Assembly: GCF_016598595.1 (NCBI RefSeq)
Contig: NZ_CP066786.1
Location: 2,689,501-2,753,500, forward strand
Origin: Martelella lutilitoris
Lineage (GTDB): Bacteria > Pseudomonadota > Alphaproteobacteria > Rhizobiales > Rhizobiaceae
Direction of reading: 5' to 3'
DNA length: 64,000 nt
The translations under genes and the position numbers were made by a program. Of the stretch, positions 11,775 through 21,882 are shown one piece after another. The first letter of the stretch is position 1. The number at the start of each line of letters is the position of its first letter. The notes beneath the pieces are model-generated. The model saw nothing but the letters and a program-made list of their open reading frames with translations. It was not told where the DNA came from and did no database searches.

Positions 11775-13199
11775 TCAGCTGGCGCTGCCCTTTTCGCTGA
11801 CGATCGCAAAGCGCAGCACTGCCGCAAGACCGGAGTACCCCTCGACAAGGCTCCCGGCCTCAACAAGCGAAAACGCGCCGCCATGCATCGAGGCAACGGC
11901 ATCCACCAGCGACAGGCCGAGCCCGGTTCCGGGCTTCGACCGGCTCTCATCGAGCCGGAAGAAGCGTTGTTTGACGTCGTCCATGCGCGAAGGCGGAATG
12001 CCGGGTCCGTTGTCGGCCACCACGAACACGGCCTGACGCCCTTCCCGCTTCAGCGAAAGGTGGATCGACTGCCCGCAGCCCTCGGAATATTTGATGGCAT
12101 TGTCGAGAAGATTGAAGATCGCCTGGCCGATCAGTTCGCGATTGCCGTTGACGGAGATATCGCTTTCGATGGAGCAGTCGAGCGCAAGACCGGCCTCCTC
12201 GGCAACCGGGCCGTAAAGCTCGGCGCTGTCCTCGACAATCGCCGAAAGGTTGACGACCGACATCTCGGCGGCAACGGCGCCCGCTTCGACGCGGGAAATC
12301 ATCAACAGCGCATTGAAGGTCCGGATCAGTTGGTCCGATTCGGCGATGATGCCGTCCAGGGCCAGACGCCGGTCATCGGGGTTCTCCGTCGCTGCCGCAT
12401 CTGCTGCCTTGTTGCGCAGGCGGGTCAATGGCGTCTTCAGGTCATGGGCAATATTGTCGGAAACTTGGCGCAGGCCCTCGTTCAGCCGCACGATACGGTC
12501 GAGCATGAGGTTGAGGGAGTTGGAAAGCCGGTCGAATTCATCGCCGGAGCCGGTGACGGGAAGACGTTGGGAGAGATCGCCGGCCATGATCTTGCCGCTT
12601 GCGCTCGACATCCGGTCCATGCGCTTCAGCGCATTGCGCCCGATCGCGAACCAGATCACCAGCGCGCCGACGCCCATGATGATGAGCGCGAGCAGCAACG
12701 CCTGCCGGACAACGATATGCAGCCGTTCGGGATCGCCGAGGTCGCGACCGATCAGCAGCCTGATGCCATTGTCGAGCTCGATGACATAACCGGCGGCAAG
12801 ATTTTGATGCGTCCCGCCATTGTTTTCGGCAAAGCCCTCATAGCGGAAGGGCGGCTCGATCCAGCCGAGCCGGTTCAATACGCCCGGCTGCAGCGAGGCG
12901 ACATTGCTGGCGAGAATTTCCCCCTGCGGGCTGGCAATGACATAGAGATTGGCGCCGGGCTGGCGCGCGCGTCGCTCGATGATGTTGAAGACGCGCCGGA
13001 TGCCGCCGCTCTCGAAAGCGAGATCGAGTTGGGTAACCTCGGGTTCAAGCGAGGCCCTGGTCTGCCGCACGACGAGATCCTCTGAGACCGCGGTGACGTA
13101 AAACACCATCACCGCCGCGCACAGGCCGAACAGAAGGATATAGACGGCCGAAAGACGGACGGCGGTGGATTTGAACAGGAGCCGCAGGCGTTCTCTCAT
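11775..13199 (-). CDS. Two-component sensor histidine kinase (HAMP, HisKA, HATPase_c)
   Basis: A 474-residue inner-membrane kinase. TM1 is at ~17-37, the periplasmic sensor at ~38-165, TM2 at ~166-187 and a HAMP linker at ~188-240. The dimerisation helix has SDNIAHDLKTPLTRL with H252 as phospho-acceptor; the N box is NLLDNAIKYS, G1 is DNGPGIP and G2 is GTGLGLSLV. The partner regulator lies upstream on the same strand across ~120 bp that hold a palindromic repeat. The signal is unknown; context with degP suggests envelope conditions, but that is inference. Confidence 0.92.
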   Translation of the reverse strand: MRERLRLLFKSTAVRLSAVYILLFGLCAAVMVFYVTAVSEDLVVRQTRASLEPEVTQLDLAFESGGIRRVFNIIERRARQPGANLYVIASPQGEILASNVASLQPGVLNRLGWIEPPFRYEGFAENNGGTHQNLAAGYVIELDNGIRLLIGRDLGDPERLHIVVRQALLLALIIMGVGALVIWFAIGRNALKRMDRMSSASGKIMAGDLSQRLPVTGSGDEFDRLSNSLNLMLDRIVRLNEGLRQVSDNIAHDLKTPLTRLRNKAADAAATENPDDRRLALDGIIAESDQLIRTFNALLMISRVEAGAVAAEMSVVNLSAIVEDSAELYGPVAEEAGLALDCSIESDISVNGNRELIGQAIFNLLDNAIKYSEGCGQSIHLSLKREGRQAVFVVADNGPGIPPSRMDDVKQRFFRLDESRSKPGTGLGLSLVDAVASMHGGAFSLVEAGSLVEGYSGLAAVLRFAIVSEKGSAS

Positions 13200-13211
13200 C
13201 GGTTGCGATCG

Positions 13212-13322
13212 CTGTTGGAGCGCGTCCAGGAAAAGCGGAGACCGGTTTTCCGTCCGGATGCGCGAAAAGACAAAAGGTTAGAGAGCATGTTCGCGATTCA
13301 CGGAAACGCCGACATGCCCTAG
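13212..13322. repeat. Rhizobial palindromic intergenic repeat (RIME-like), copy 1
   Basis: Two adjacent inverted repeats. The first pairs GCGTCCAGGAAAA with TTTTCCGTCCGGATGCGC, the second pairs AGCATGT with ACATGC; they are joined by a spacer containing AAAAGGTTAGAG. The same spacer word (AGGTTAGAG) and two-hairpin design recur at about 61.25-61.33 kb. Such mosaic elements are common between genes in rhizobia. It sits between the response regulator and sensor kinase genes and overlaps the regulator's stop codon, so it is transcribed as part of that operon. Confidence 0.65.
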
Positions 13323-14062
13323 GCATCGGATTTGATCATGTAGCCGGAGCCGCGGATCGTCTTCAGAAGCGGCTTGTCGAAATCCTTCTCGATCTTGGAA
13401 CGCAGACGCGAGACATGCACGTCGATCACATTGGTCTGCGGATCGAAATGATAGTCCCACACATTCTCAAGCAGCATCGTGCGGGTGACCACCTGCCCGG
13501 CATTCTTCATCAGATATTCGAGGAGGCGGTATTCGCGCGGCTGCAGCGTGATCTCGCGACCGGCCCTGCGCACCTCGTGCGACAGGCGATCGAGTTCCAG
13601 ATCGCCAACCCGGTAGACGACGTCCTGGTCGGGGGCGCCCTTGCGCCGGCCGAGAACCTCGACGCGGGCCAGAAGCTCGCTGAAGGCATAAGGCTTGGGC
13701 AGATAGTCATCCCCGCCGGCTCTAAGCCCCGTCACGCGATCGTCCACCTGCCCCAGTGCCGAGAGGATCAGCACCGGCGTGTGCACGCCGCGCGCACGCA
13801 GCGCCGAAATCACCGAGAGCCCGTCACGGCGCGGCAGCATGCGGTCCACGACCAGCACGTCATATTCGTTCTCGCTCGCCATGAACAAGCCGCTCTCGCC
13901 ATCGCCCGCATGTTCGCAGGTGATGCCGGCCTCGCGAAAGGCCTTGGTCAGATAGGCGGCGGCCTCAAGATCGTCTTCAATAACCAGAATGCGCATGGCG
14001 GCGACAGTATCGCCATTGCGATCTTCGTTACAAGCAGTCTTGAGGGGTTCATCGACAGACAT
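13319..14062 (-). CDS. Two-component response regulator (OmpR/PhoB type)
   Basis: A 247-residue regulator: receiver domain with the acidic pair in VIEDD, phospho-acceptor in LVVDRMLPRRDG (about D73) and the conserved Lys in LPKPYAF, then an OmpR-type winged helix ending RTIRGSGYMIKSDA. I start at the ATG preceded by GGAGGAG (six bases away), which adds 22 residues before the usual MRILVIEDD; that later ATG has no visible Shine-Dalgarno. A start further upstream would overlap the degP terminator. It is transcribed with the kinase downstream and presumably receives phosphate from it. Confidence 0.93.
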   Translation of the reverse strand: MSVDEPLKTACNEDRNGDTVAAMRILVIEDDLEAAAYLTKAFREAGITCEHAGDGESGLFMASENEYDVLVVDRMLPRRDGLSVISALRARGVHTPVLILSALGQVDDRVTGLRAGGDDYLPKPYAFSELLARVEVLGRRKGAPDQDVVYRVGDLELDRLSHEVRRAGREITLQPREYRLLEYLMKNAGQVVTRTMLLENVWDYHFDPQTNVIDVHVSRLRSKIEKDFDKPLLKTIRGSGYMIKSDA

Positions 14063-14093
14063 TTTGGCTCCTCCGAAAGGGCGGCAAGACAAA

Positions 14094-14122
14094 GGGGCGC
14101 ATGGGTCTTGCCCATGCGCCCC
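14094..14122 (-). terminator. Intrinsic terminator of degP
   Basis: A perfect 12-bp stem (GGGGCGCATGGG paired with CCCATGCGCCCC) with a five-base loop, followed on the minus strand by TTTGTCTTG. It lies 20 bp after the degP stop and 32 bp before the regulator start, so it separates the two transcripts. Confidence 0.8.
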
Positions 14123-14142
14123 CACCATTCCTTCAGCGCCGA

Positions 14143-15681
14143 TCAACCGGCATCCTGGTTCTCGCTACCGGTCGGCAGAGCAGTGAACATGCTGCCGTTT
14201 TCGGTCTCGACCTGGAAAAGCGCCTGCTTGCGTCCGTTGTTCGCCGCCTCTTCGACCTGATCAAGGATGTCCTGGGCAGAGCCGACTTCCTTGTTGTTGA
14301 CGCTCAGGATCTTCTGCCCTTCGGCAAGCCCCTTCTGAGCGGCATCCGAATCGGGATTGACGACGGTGACCGTGACGCCCTTGCCGTCATCGGACGGAAC
14401 GACCTCGATCCCCATCCGGGTCATCAGCGAGCTCTCGGCGGGCGCGCTCATACCTTCGGCGGCCGCCAATTGGTCCTCGGTCGGGAATGCACCGAGCGTG
14501 ACGTCGACCGTCTGCGACTTGCCGTCGCGCCAGACGGAAAGCTCAACCTTGTCGCCCGGCTCCATCATGCCGATCATCCGGGAGAGCGAACGCGCGTCCT
14601 CGATGACCTCGCCGTTGACCGCGGTGATCACATCGCCCTGCCTGAGCCCGGCTTCGGCGCCGGGACTGTCGGAGGTCGGCTCGGAGATCATCGCGCCTTC
14701 CGGTTTTGCCAGACCGATCGCATCGGCGATATCTTCGGTGACGGGCTGAATGCGCACGCCGAGCCAGCCGCGCTCGACCGCGCCGTCATCGATCAGATCA
14801 TTGACCACGTCCTGGGCCAGATGCGAGGGGATGGCAAAGGCGATGCCGACATTACCGCCGGACGGCGAGAAGATCGCGGTGTTGATGCCGACCACTTCGC
14901 CGTTGAGATCGAAGGTCGGACCGCCGGAATTGCCGTGGTTGACGGCTGCGTCCACCTGGATGTAGTCGTCATAGGGGCCGGAGGCGATGTCTCGGCCGAG
15001 CGCGGAGACGATGCCCGAGGTCACCGTGCCGCCAAGGCCGAAGGGGTTGCCCACGGCCACGACCCAATCGCCGACGCGCAGCTTGGAATCATCGGCGAAA
15101 TTCACATAGGTGAAATCGCGGTCGGCATCGACCTTCAGGACGGCGAGATCGGTGCGCGGATCAGTGCCCACGAGCTTGGCCTCATATTCGGTCCCGTCAT
15201 CCATCAGAACGGAGAAACTGTCGCCTTCGCGCACGACGTGATTGTTGGTGACGAGATAGCCGTCCCCGGACACGAAGAAGCCTGACCCCTGAGCGACCGG
15301 ACGCGGACCGCCGCCGCGCGGCTTCGGCGGCTGCTGCGGTTCCATGGGCGCGCCGAAATCCTTGAAGAAACGCTTCAGGGGATGATCATCCGGCAGGTTG
15401 TCAAATCCGCGTCCGCCAAAGCCGAAGCCGAAGCCATCATTCTGGGCAACGGGCTGGACGTTGCTCTCAACGACCACGGAGACCACGGCCGGCGAGACCG
15501 CCTCAACCACGTCGGCAAAGCCCGGCACCTTGGGGGCCTCGACATAAACCGGGTCGGCGAGGGCTTCGGGAACGGTCAGGGGCGCACCTGCCGAAAACAG
15601 CACAGCGGCAACGCCGCCGGCAAGCGCCGAGGCTTTCAGAATCGGCTTGAACTTGTTGTATCCGGAAGTCTGGTCGAGCAT
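14143..15681 (-). CDS. degP: Periplasmic serine protease/chaperone, Do family
   Basis: A 512-residue HtrA-type protease that degrades or refolds misfolded envelope proteins. A cytoplasmic N tail and one hydrophobic segment (~15-35) act as the export signal. The catalytic triad is visible: H148 in TNNHVV, D178 in RTDLAVLK and S252 in HGNSGGP. Two PDZ domains follow (~270-360 and ~400-500). A Gly/Phe-rich and Pro-rich loop at ~82-130 corresponds to the LA-loop region. The start is the ATG after AAGGAAAAGG; the frame extends 32 codons upstream without support. It lies between ccmH and the two-component genes. Confidence 0.96.
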   Translation of the reverse strand: MLDQTSGYNKFKPILKASALAGGVAAVLFSAGAPLTVPEALADPVYVEAPKVPGFADVVEAVSPAVVSVVVESNVQPVAQNDGFGFGFGGRGFDNLPDDHPLKRFFKDFGAPMEPQQPPKPRGGGPRPVAQGSGFFVSGDGYLVTNNHVVREGDSFSVLMDDGTEYEAKLVGTDPRTDLAVLKVDADRDFTYVNFADDSKLRVGDWVVAVGNPFGLGGTVTSGIVSALGRDIASGPYDDYIQVDAAVNHGNSGGPTFDLNGEVVGINTAIFSPSGGNVGIAFAIPSHLAQDVVNDLIDDGAVERGWLGVRIQPVTEDIADAIGLAKPEGAMISEPTSDSPGAEAGLRQGDVITAVNGEVIEDARSLSRMIGMMEPGDKVELSVWRDGKSQTVDVTLGAFPTEDQLAAAEGMSAPAESSLMTRMGIEVVPSDDGKGVTVTVVNPDSDAAQKGLAEGQKILSVNNKEVGSAQDILDQVEEAANNGRKQALFQVETENGSMFTALPTGSENQDAG

Positions 15682-15789
15682 CTGGTCTACCTTTTCCTTG
15701 ATTGACGTTTCTGAAGATGTCTTCAAATCGGATAAAGGCACTATAAATGTTGCGACCTTACAGCAATCTGTCCACAAAATGACGGATTG

Positions 15790-16254
15790 TTAATTGTCGT
15801 CGCCGTCCGCGAGAAGCCGCTCGAGGCGCTCCTCCTCCGCTGGGGAAAGCGGGCGATCCGGCGCGCGACGCGACTTCGAAAGGCGCCACACCACGATGCC
15901 GCCGATCACGACCAGCAGCGCCGGCGCGCCCCACAAAAGCCATGTCTTGGGCGAGAAGCGGGGCTTCAGCAGCACGAATTCGCCGTAGCGCGAGACCACA
16001 TAGTCGATGACCTCCTCATTGCTGTCGCCATCGACAAGACGGTCACGCACCAGAAGCCTCAGGTCACGCGCGAGGTCGGCATTCGAATCATCGATCGACT
16101 GGTTCTGGCAGACCATGCAGCGCAGTTCCGCGGAAATTTCGCGGGCCCGCGCTTCGAGTGCCGGATCGTCCAGCACTTCGTCAGGCGTCACGGCTTGGGC
16201 CGCTGTCAGGGGCGCCAGGAGCAGAACCACGACCAGAAGGGCGGCAAACTTCAT
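15790..16254 (-). CDS. ccmH: Cytochrome c maturation protein CcmH (CycL)
   Basis: A 154-residue membrane-anchored periplasmic thiol oxidoreductase that keeps apocytochrome c CXXCH cysteines reduced for haem ligation. A signal peptide ending at AQA is followed by the diagnostic motif [11 protein letters not shown] near residues 43-53, then a three-helix domain, one TM segment near residue 110 and a basic tail. The start overlaps the stop of ccmF (ATGA), indicating translational coupling. Confidence 0.96.
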   Translation of the reverse strand: MKFAALLVVVLLLAPLTAAQAVTPDEVLDDPALEARAREISAELRCMVCQNQSIDDSNADLARDLRLLVRDRLVDGDSNEEVIDYVVSRYGEFVLLKPRFSPKTWLLWGAPALLVVIGGIVVWRLSKSRRAPDRPLSPAEEERLERLLADGDDN

Positions 16255-18248
16255 TCCGCAGCCCCCGCATGCGCGGCCGCGTCCATCGTGCGCCTGCGGC
16301 TGCGCGCGGGGGCGCCGACGCGTAGTCGCCGGTCGGTCAGCGAAACCACGCCGCCAAGCGCCATGGCCACGCCGCCGAGCCAGATACACAGGATGAACGG
16401 TTTCCACCACACCCTGACGACCCAGGCGCCATCGGCGCGCTCATCTCCGAGCGAGACATAGAGCTGGCTGAGACCGAAGGTTGAGATGCCGGCCTCGGTC
16501 GTCGGCATGTTGTTGGCGAGATAGACCCGCTTGGCCGAAAAGCTTTCGGTGACAGGCCGGCCGTCTCGGGCAATCGTGAACGCGCCCCGTTCATCGACAT
16601 AGTTGGGACCCCTGACGGGTGTGATGCCGTCGAATGTCACCGTGTAGCCGCCGGCATCCACGCTCATTCCGGGCGTCATCTCCAGAACCGCCTCGGTCTC
16701 GTAGAGCGAGACCGCGACGATGCCGAGAACCGTCACGCCGAGGCCGAAATGGGCGAGCGCCGCGCCGAAGGCGGAACGCGGAAGGCCGACAAATCGCGGC
16801 CATGCCCGCGCCATCGGCATCCGGCCGAAACCCGAGCGATACCAGAGATCGCTTGCCGCGCCGAACATCAGGAAGAAGGCGATCGCGATGACAAGGCCCG
16901 CGAGAACCGGGCCGCGGGAATGGTAGTAGATGAAACCGGCAGCCAGAACGAGCGCCAGAACTGCGGCGACCATCAGGCGCTCGCCCGCGGCCTTCAGGTC
17001 ACCCCTTTTCCACGACAGCATCGGACCAAAGGGAACGGCGAGCAGAAGCGGGATCATCAACACGCCGAAGGTCATGTTGAAGAAGGGCGGGCCGACGGAA
17101 ATCTTGTCGCCGGTCAGCGTTTCGAGAACCAGCGGATAGAGCGTGCCGGTCAGCACGGTTCCCGTAGCCACCGTCAAAATGAGATTGTTGAAGACCAGCG
17201 CCCCCTCGCGCGAAATCGGCGAAAACAGGCCGCCGGCGCGCAGGAGCGGTGCGCGAAAGGCGAACAATGCCAGCGAGCCGCCGACGAAGAAGGCAAGGAT
17301 GGCGAGAATGAAGATGCCGCGCGTCGGGTCGGTCGCGAAGGCGTGCACCGAGGTGAGAACGCCGGATCGGACGAGAAAGGTTCCGAGCAGCGACAGCGAG
17401 AAGGTCAGGATCGACAGGAGCACGGTCCAGATCTTCAGCGCTTCGCGCTTTTCCATGACCAGGGCGGAATGCAGCAGCGCTGTGCCGGCAAGCCAAGGCA
17501 TGAAGGAGGCATTTTCGACCGGATCCCAGAACCACCAGCCGCCCCAGCCCAGTTCGTAATAGGCCCAGTAGGAGCCCATCGCGATGCCGGCCGTCAGGAA
17601 CAGCCAGGCCAGAAGCGCCCACGGCCGGACCCACAGTGCCCAGGCCGCGTCGATCCGCCCGCTGATAAGCGCCGCGACCGCAAACGAAAAGCACACGGAG
17701 AAGCCGACATAACCGAGATAAAGCAAGGGCGGATGGATCGCGAGGCCGAAATCCTGCAGGATAGGATTGAGATCCTGCCCCTCTCCCGGCACCGGAAATA
17801 TCCGCAGGAACGGGTTCGAGGTGAACAGGATGAAAAAGAGGAACGCCGTCGCGATCAATGCCTGGATCGAGAGCACATTGGCCCTGAGATCATCAGGCAG
17901 ATTACGGCTGAATGCGGCAACAAGCGCGCTGAACAGCGTCAGGATCAAAAGCCAGAGCATCATCGATCCCTCGTGATTGCCCCAGACGCCGGAGAACTTG
18001 TAGACCAGCGGCATCAGCGAGTGCGAATTCTCCCAGACATTGCGCACGGAGAAATCGGACACCAGATGACTGCGGATCAGAACGCCGAAGGATGTCGCCA
18101 CAAGGGCGAACAGCGTCAGCGTTCCGCTCACGGCGACCGACATCAGTTGCGGGTCGTTGCGCCTGACGCCGATTGCGGGCACCACGAACGTCGCCAGCGC
18201 AACGGCGAGCGCAAGGATCAGCGAGAACAGGCCGAGTTCAACCGTCAC
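16251..18248 (-). CDS. ccmF: Haem lyase subunit CcmF (CycK)
   Basis: A 665-residue integral membrane protein of the cytochrome c haem ligase. It has about fifteen hydrophobic segments and the tryptophan-rich haem-handling signature [14 protein letters not shown], with histidines in flanking periplasmic loops. A large periplasmic domain precedes the last TM. The 5' end overlaps the ccmE stop and the 3' end overlaps the ccmH start, so the ccm genes form one tightly coupled operon. Length and motif match the family. Confidence 0.97.
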   Translation of the reverse strand: MTVELGLFSLILALAVALATFVVPAIGVRRNDPQLMSVAVSGTLTLFALVATSFGVLIRSHLVSDFSVRNVWENSHSLMPLVYKFSGVWGNHEGSMMLWLLILTLFSALVAAFSRNLPDDLRANVLSIQALIATAFLFFILFTSNPFLRIFPVPGEGQDLNPILQDFGLAIHPPLLYLGYVGFSVCFSFAVAALISGRIDAAWALWVRPWALLAWLFLTAGIAMGSYWAYYELGWGGWWFWDPVENASFMPWLAGTALLHSALVMEKREALKIWTVLLSILTFSLSLLGTFLVRSGVLTSVHAFATDPTRGIFILAILAFFVGGSLALFAFRAPLLRAGGLFSPISREGALVFNNLILTVATGTVLTGTLYPLVLETLTGDKISVGPPFFNMTFGVLMIPLLLAVPFGPMLSWKRGDLKAAGERLMVAAVLALVLAAGFIYYHSRGPVLAGLVIAIAFFLMFGAASDLWYRSGFGRMPMARAWPRFVGLPRSAFGAALAHFGLGVTVLGIVAVSLYETEAVLEMTPGMSVDAGGYTVTFDGITPVRGPNYVDERGAFTIARDGRPVTESFSAKRVYLANNMPTTEAGISTFGLSQLYVSLGDERADGAWVVRVWWKPFILCIWLGGVAMALGGVVSLTDRRLRVGAPARSRRRTMDAAAHAGAAE

Positions 18249-18688
18249 TGGCTCGCCTCCCCCTCCCAGACCCCGTCTTCCTTCAGGCGGTCGGCGACTT
18301 CCTTGGGCATGTAGTTTTCGTCGTGCTTGGCAAGTACCGTGTCGGCATGAAACGCGCCGTCGCCGTCAAAACGGCCCTCCGTTACCACGCCCTGACCTTC
18401 ACGAAAGAGATCAGGCAGGATGCCGGCATACCGCACCTCGACCGCGCCGGAACCATCCGTCACGGTGAAAAGAACATTGGAGTTCTCCACGCGCTTGATC
18501 GACCCCTCCTCGACCAGCCCGCCAAGCCTGATACGGGTCCCCTCGCCGACCGGCTTTTCGGCAAGGTCGGACGGCATGTAGAAATAGGAAACGCTGCGGC
18601 TGAGCGCAAACAGCACCAGCAGCACGGCGACGGCAATGAAACCGACGCCTCCAGCGATGACAGTCAGCCTTTTCTGCTTGCGATTCAA
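18245..18688 (-). CDS. ccmE: Haem chaperone CcmE (CycJ)
   Basis: A 147-residue haem chaperone anchored by one N-terminal helix (~9-29) with a periplasmic beta-barrel domain. The covalent haem-binding histidine is H122 in KHDENY, with Y126 at the canonical +4 position. It accepts haem from CcmC and delivers it to the CcmF/CcmH ligase. Start and stop overlap its neighbours by four bases. Confidence 0.97.
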   Translation of the reverse strand: MNRKQKRLTVIAGGVGFIAVAVLLVLFALSRSVSYFYMPSDLAEKPVGEGTRIRLGGLVEEGSIKRVENSNVLFTVTDGSGAVEVRYAGILPDLFREGQGVVTEGRFDGDGAFHADTVLAKHDENYMPKEVADRLKEDGVWEGEASQ

Positions 18689-19821
18689 CGCTCTGCTCCC
18701 GATAACCGCAGCGAGGCTCCAAAGGCCTCAAGCCTTGCACCCTGCGCGCTGTCCCCTCCGAAGTAACCGATCGCCTGCCGGAGGGCCAAAACCGCCTTTT
18801 CCTCGTTTCCGAGAACACTATAGGATCGGATCAGACGCATCCAGCCGTCGATATCATCCGGATTGTCTTCGAGCCTCTGCTCAAGACCGGCGACCATGCC
18901 GTCGATCATGTCGGCACGCGCCTCATCGGAAAGCTCGGACGCGGCCGCCACCGCCTCTTCGTCAGGTCCGTTCGGCACCACGCCGTCGGCAGGACGCCCG
19001 CCGCTGTTGGCCGCGATCCGGCGGTCAACCATGTCGCGCCAGGGCGACCCTTCCGGCAGCGCGTTCTCAAGACGCCTGAAACGCTCCGCCGCCACGGCGC
19101 TGTCTCCCGATTGCTCGGCGGCAAGCGCCATGAAGTACAGCGCCCGCAGTTCATTGGGGTCGAGCGCCTCCGCCTTGCGGAAAAGGTCGAGCGCCTGGTC
19201 CGTCACGATCCCCGCATCCATGGCGACGATGGCTTCCCCCTGCCCGGCCAGCCGATCGGCGGTCGCGCCCGAAACGCGGATCGCATTGGCATAGGCGTTC
19301 TCTGCCGCCTCGAACCGGCCTTCGCGCAGATAGATCGGCGCGATCACATCCCACCCGCGTCCGTCCTCGGGGTTTTCCGCAAGATGCTGCTCCACGCGCG
19401 CCACCAACACGGCAAGGTCGGGTTCGTCGGCATTCACGCGCGCGGCAAGCGGCTGGTCCGGCGCGCCCGGCGTGCCGAGAACGGGATAGAGCAAAGCCGA
19501 CCCGACCATCAGAACCAGGATCGCGGCAGCCGTCCCCCAGGCCGTCGCGCGGCGGCCGGCGCTGCGCTCTGGAGCAGTGTTCCCCTTGTCGGAAACAGCC
19601 AGGAGGCGTCGACCGATCTCGGCCCGCGCCGCTTCGTATTCCTTGTCGCTGAGCAACCCTTCGGCTTTTTCGCGCTCGATCTCGCGCAATTGATCGCGAT
19701 AGACGGCGGACTGGCCGGCAACCGGCCCTTCGCCCCCGCCTGCGGGTTTGCGCAGCAGCGGCAGGGCGACCGCGAAGGCCGCGGCCAGGAAGACGACAAG
19801 GGCTGGAATGGCGAAAATCAT
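18685..19821 (-). CDS. ccmI: Cytochrome c biogenesis protein CcmI (CycH)
   Basis: A 378-residue apocytochrome c chaperone. It begins with a hydrophobic helix (1-22), then a cytoplasmic leucine-zipper-like stretch ([19 protein letters not shown]), a second TM at ~93-113, and a long periplasmic C-terminal region with TPR-type repeats (for example [19 protein letters not shown] and [19 protein letters not shown]). First gene of the ccmI-E-F-H operon; about 100 bp separate it from the lipoprotein gene upstream. Confidence 0.95.
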   Translation of the reverse strand: MIFAIPALVVFLAAAFAVALPLLRKPAGGGEGPVAGQSAVYRDQLREIEREKAEGLLSDKEYEAARAEIGRRLLAVSDKGNTAPERSAGRRATAWGTAAAILVLMVGSALLYPVLGTPGAPDQPLAARVNADEPDLAVLVARVEQHLAENPEDGRGWDVIAPIYLREGRFEAAENAYANAIRVSGATADRLAGQGEAIVAMDAGIVTDQALDLFRKAEALDPNELRALYFMALAAEQSGDSAVAAERFRRLENALPEGSPWRDMVDRRIAANSGGRPADGVVPNGPDEEAVAAASELSDEARADMIDGMVAGLEQRLEDNPDDIDGWMRLIRSYSVLGNEEKAVLALRQAIGYFGGDSAQGARLEAFGASLRLSGAER

Positions 19822-19927
19822 AACGATGTCTTCGTACGCTACCGCCGGACATTAGCCAACACACTAAAGCTTTATCGGCGCAATCTGCCGCAAAAGGTCG
19901 CAGCAGGGAAGAGCGCGAGGGACGCGG

Positions 19928-20338
19928 CTAATTCAGCAGCGCCCACAGCCCGTCTTCGCCGCGACAGGCAGCGCCGCGTCCGACATATTCCCGGCCATCG
20001 ATGTTCACGCGCTGCGTGTATTGCCGGCAGTTCTGGTCCCCTACCTGATAGGGACTGGCCGCGGTCACGCTGCCCGTGGCATCCCGCCCCTGCCAGGTGA
20101 CCGTTTCGCCTGCGGGAACGGAGGCGAGCGCGTATTGTTCTGCCTGCAGGGCTTTCGCGCGGTCGGCAGGCGAAAGGGCGACGCCCGCGCGCTCCACCAG
20201 TCCGCCTTCCAGAGCGACAGCGGGAACGGCTTGCCGGGATGCGGGCGCGGGTGCCACGCCGGTGGGAACCCCGGTGTCGGTTGTGGCGCAACCCGAAACC
20301 GCAATGGCGGCGGCGGCGAGCAGAATGATCCGTTGCAC
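19928..20338 (-). CDS. Small surface-antigen-like lipoprotein
   Basis: A 136-residue exported protein with a lipoprotein signal: hydrophobic helix then VSGCA, with C17 as the lipidation site. The second half (AEQYALASVPAGETVTWQG through CRQYTQRVNIDGREYVGRGA) has the pattern of the RT0821/Lpp0805 (17-kDa antigen-like) surface protein domain: an A-L helix, a W-x(5-8)-G strand and a C-R-x-Y-x(7)-G strand. Two cysteines in the mature domain may pair. Function unknown. It lies between feuQ and ccmI on the same strand. Confidence 0.72.
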   Translation of the reverse strand: MQRIILLAAAAIAVSGCATTDTGVPTGVAPAPASRQAVPAVALEGGLVERAGVALSPADRAKALQAEQYALASVPAGETVTWQGRDATGSVTAASPYQVGDQNCRQYTQRVNIDGREYVGRGAACRGEDGLWALLN

Positions 20339-20502
20339 GATGTTGTGACCCCCTGAACGTCATGAATTGGTTCCGCCCCACGGCGCGGGACAAAGCGGCT
20401 CCAAGGTGCGGGCAAGGCATAGCATGGACTGATGCGTCCTTGGACCTAGAAACAGATTATGGCCAGATTTCGCCGGACCGACCGCCCGGCCAAGCGGAAC
20501 GG

Positions 20503-21882
20503 CTATTTTTTGAGTTTCGCCGGCAGCACGATGCGTGCGTGAAGTCCGGCTCCCTCAAGCCCCGTCAACTCGAACCGGCCGCCATAAGCCTGCACGATGT
20601 CGTCGACGATGGAAAGGCCGAGCCCGGAACCCGATCCGCTTTCGTCAAGCCTCTGGCCGCGTTTCATCGCCCTGCGGATCTCCTCGGGCGTCAGTCCCGG
20701 GCCATCGTCGACAACCGTGATTTCCGCCCACTCTCCGGCTTCCGCACCGCCCTCCATCCTCAGGACGTCCACCCGAACCTCGCCCTCGGCAAAACGGGCG
20801 GCATTCTCAAGCAGGTTGCCGACCACTTCCTCGATGTCCTGCTGCTCTACCGCCAGCACAAGACCCGGGGCGCAGGCGAGCACAAAATGCGTATCGGGGT
20901 TCAGTCGACGCATCACGCGGACCAGGCGCTCCAGAACGGGCTCCACCTCACAGCGCGTCAGCACCGATTCGGTTTGCGCGGCAATCCGCGCCCGGTTCAG
21001 ATAGGCCTGGACCTGCGCCTGCATCATCACGACCTGCGACGCGATCAGCTTGCCGCCCTGCCCGCCCATGGCCTGCGCCTCGTTCAAAAGCACGGCAATC
21101 GGCGTCTTCAGCGAATGGGCAAGATTGCCGACCTGCATGCGCGCGCGTTCGACGATCGTGCGGTTATTGCGAAGAAGCGCATTGATTTCGTCGGCGAGCG
21201 GTTGGATTTCGACGGGAAAGGCGCCTTTCATTTCGCCGTCGCCCTGTTCGGAAATGGTGCTGAGCGCCGCGCGGGCCCTGTCCAGCGGACGCAGGGCCCA
21301 CAGAATGATCAACCCGTTCAGGAGAATGCTGGCGATGCCGAAGAGCGCGAGAGCGATATAGAGCCGGCGCGAGAACCAGCGCACGTCATTGTCCACCGCA
21401 TCGCGGTTGCCCGACACGCGCACCCGGGTCGCCCGGTTCTGATCGTCCATCACGACCACCGTCTCGATCACCGCCAACTCGTTGTCATGGTCGTCGCGAA
21501 CGACATAGGTTCGCCGAAAGTCGCCGTCATACGGCACTTCGCTGACCGGCTTGAGCGGCAGTTCCTCCCCCCCGAGCGAGGGGGAGCGCAGTGCTTCTCT
21601 ATTGTCGTCATAAAGCGGATCGACCACCCAGTACCAGCCGGTCTGCGGTTGCTTGTAGCTGAGGTTGCCGAGCTGCGGCGCGCCGGTCAGGTCCCCGTCC
21701 TCGTCGATCGACACGGAGTTGACGACATTGAACATCTCGGCCTGCAGAAGCTGGCGGAAACCGCGCTCGGCGGCATTTCTGTAGAGCGCGGAAATCACCA
21801 CCGCAATCACCAGAAGCGCGATGACAAACCAGACCGTCGTCAGCGCCAGGGAGCGCAGCGTCAGGGAGTTTGCCCATTTCAT
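20503..21882 (-). CDS. feuQ: Sensor histidine kinase FeuQ
   Basis: A 459-residue inner-membrane kinase with TM1 at ~13-34, a periplasmic sensor, TM2 at ~176-197 and a cytoplasmic HisKA/HATPase region. The dimerisation helix has VGNLAHSLKTPIAVL with H256 as phospho-acceptor, a PhoQ-like spelling. N box NLLENAARFA, G1 DDGPGLT and G2 GSGLGLSIV are intact. It overlaps the feuP stop by four bases. In rhizobia FeuP/FeuQ responds to low osmolarity and activates the cyclic glucan exporter gene ndvA; the position beside ccm genes supports the assignment. Confidence 0.88.
   Translation of the reverse strand: MKWANSLTLRSLALTTVWFVIALLVIAVVISALYRNAAERGFRQLLQAEMFNVVNSVSIDEDGDLTGAPQLGNLSYKQPQTGWYWVVDPLYDDNREALRSPSLGGEELPLKPVSEVPYDGDFRRTYVVRDDHDNELAVIETVVVMDDQNRATRVRVSGNRDAVDNDVRWFSRRLYIALALFGIASILLNGLIILWALRPLDRARAALSTISEQGDGEMKGAFPVEIQPLADEINALLRNNRTIVERARMQVGNLAHSLKTPIAVLLNEAQAMGGQGGKLIASQVVMMQAQVQAYLNRARIAAQTESVLTRCEVEPVLERLVRVMRRLNPDTHFVLACAPGLVLAVEQQDIEEVVGNLLENAARFAEGEVRVDVLRMEGGAEAGEWAEITVVDDGPGLTPEEIRRAMKRGQRLDESGSGSGLGLSIVDDIVQAYGGRFELTGLEGAGLHARIVLPAKLKK

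Noticed and set aside
13045..13326. 93-codon minus-strand frame across the regulator-kinase gap
   Set aside because: It spans the palindromic repeat and the kinase start in another frame; no coding pattern.
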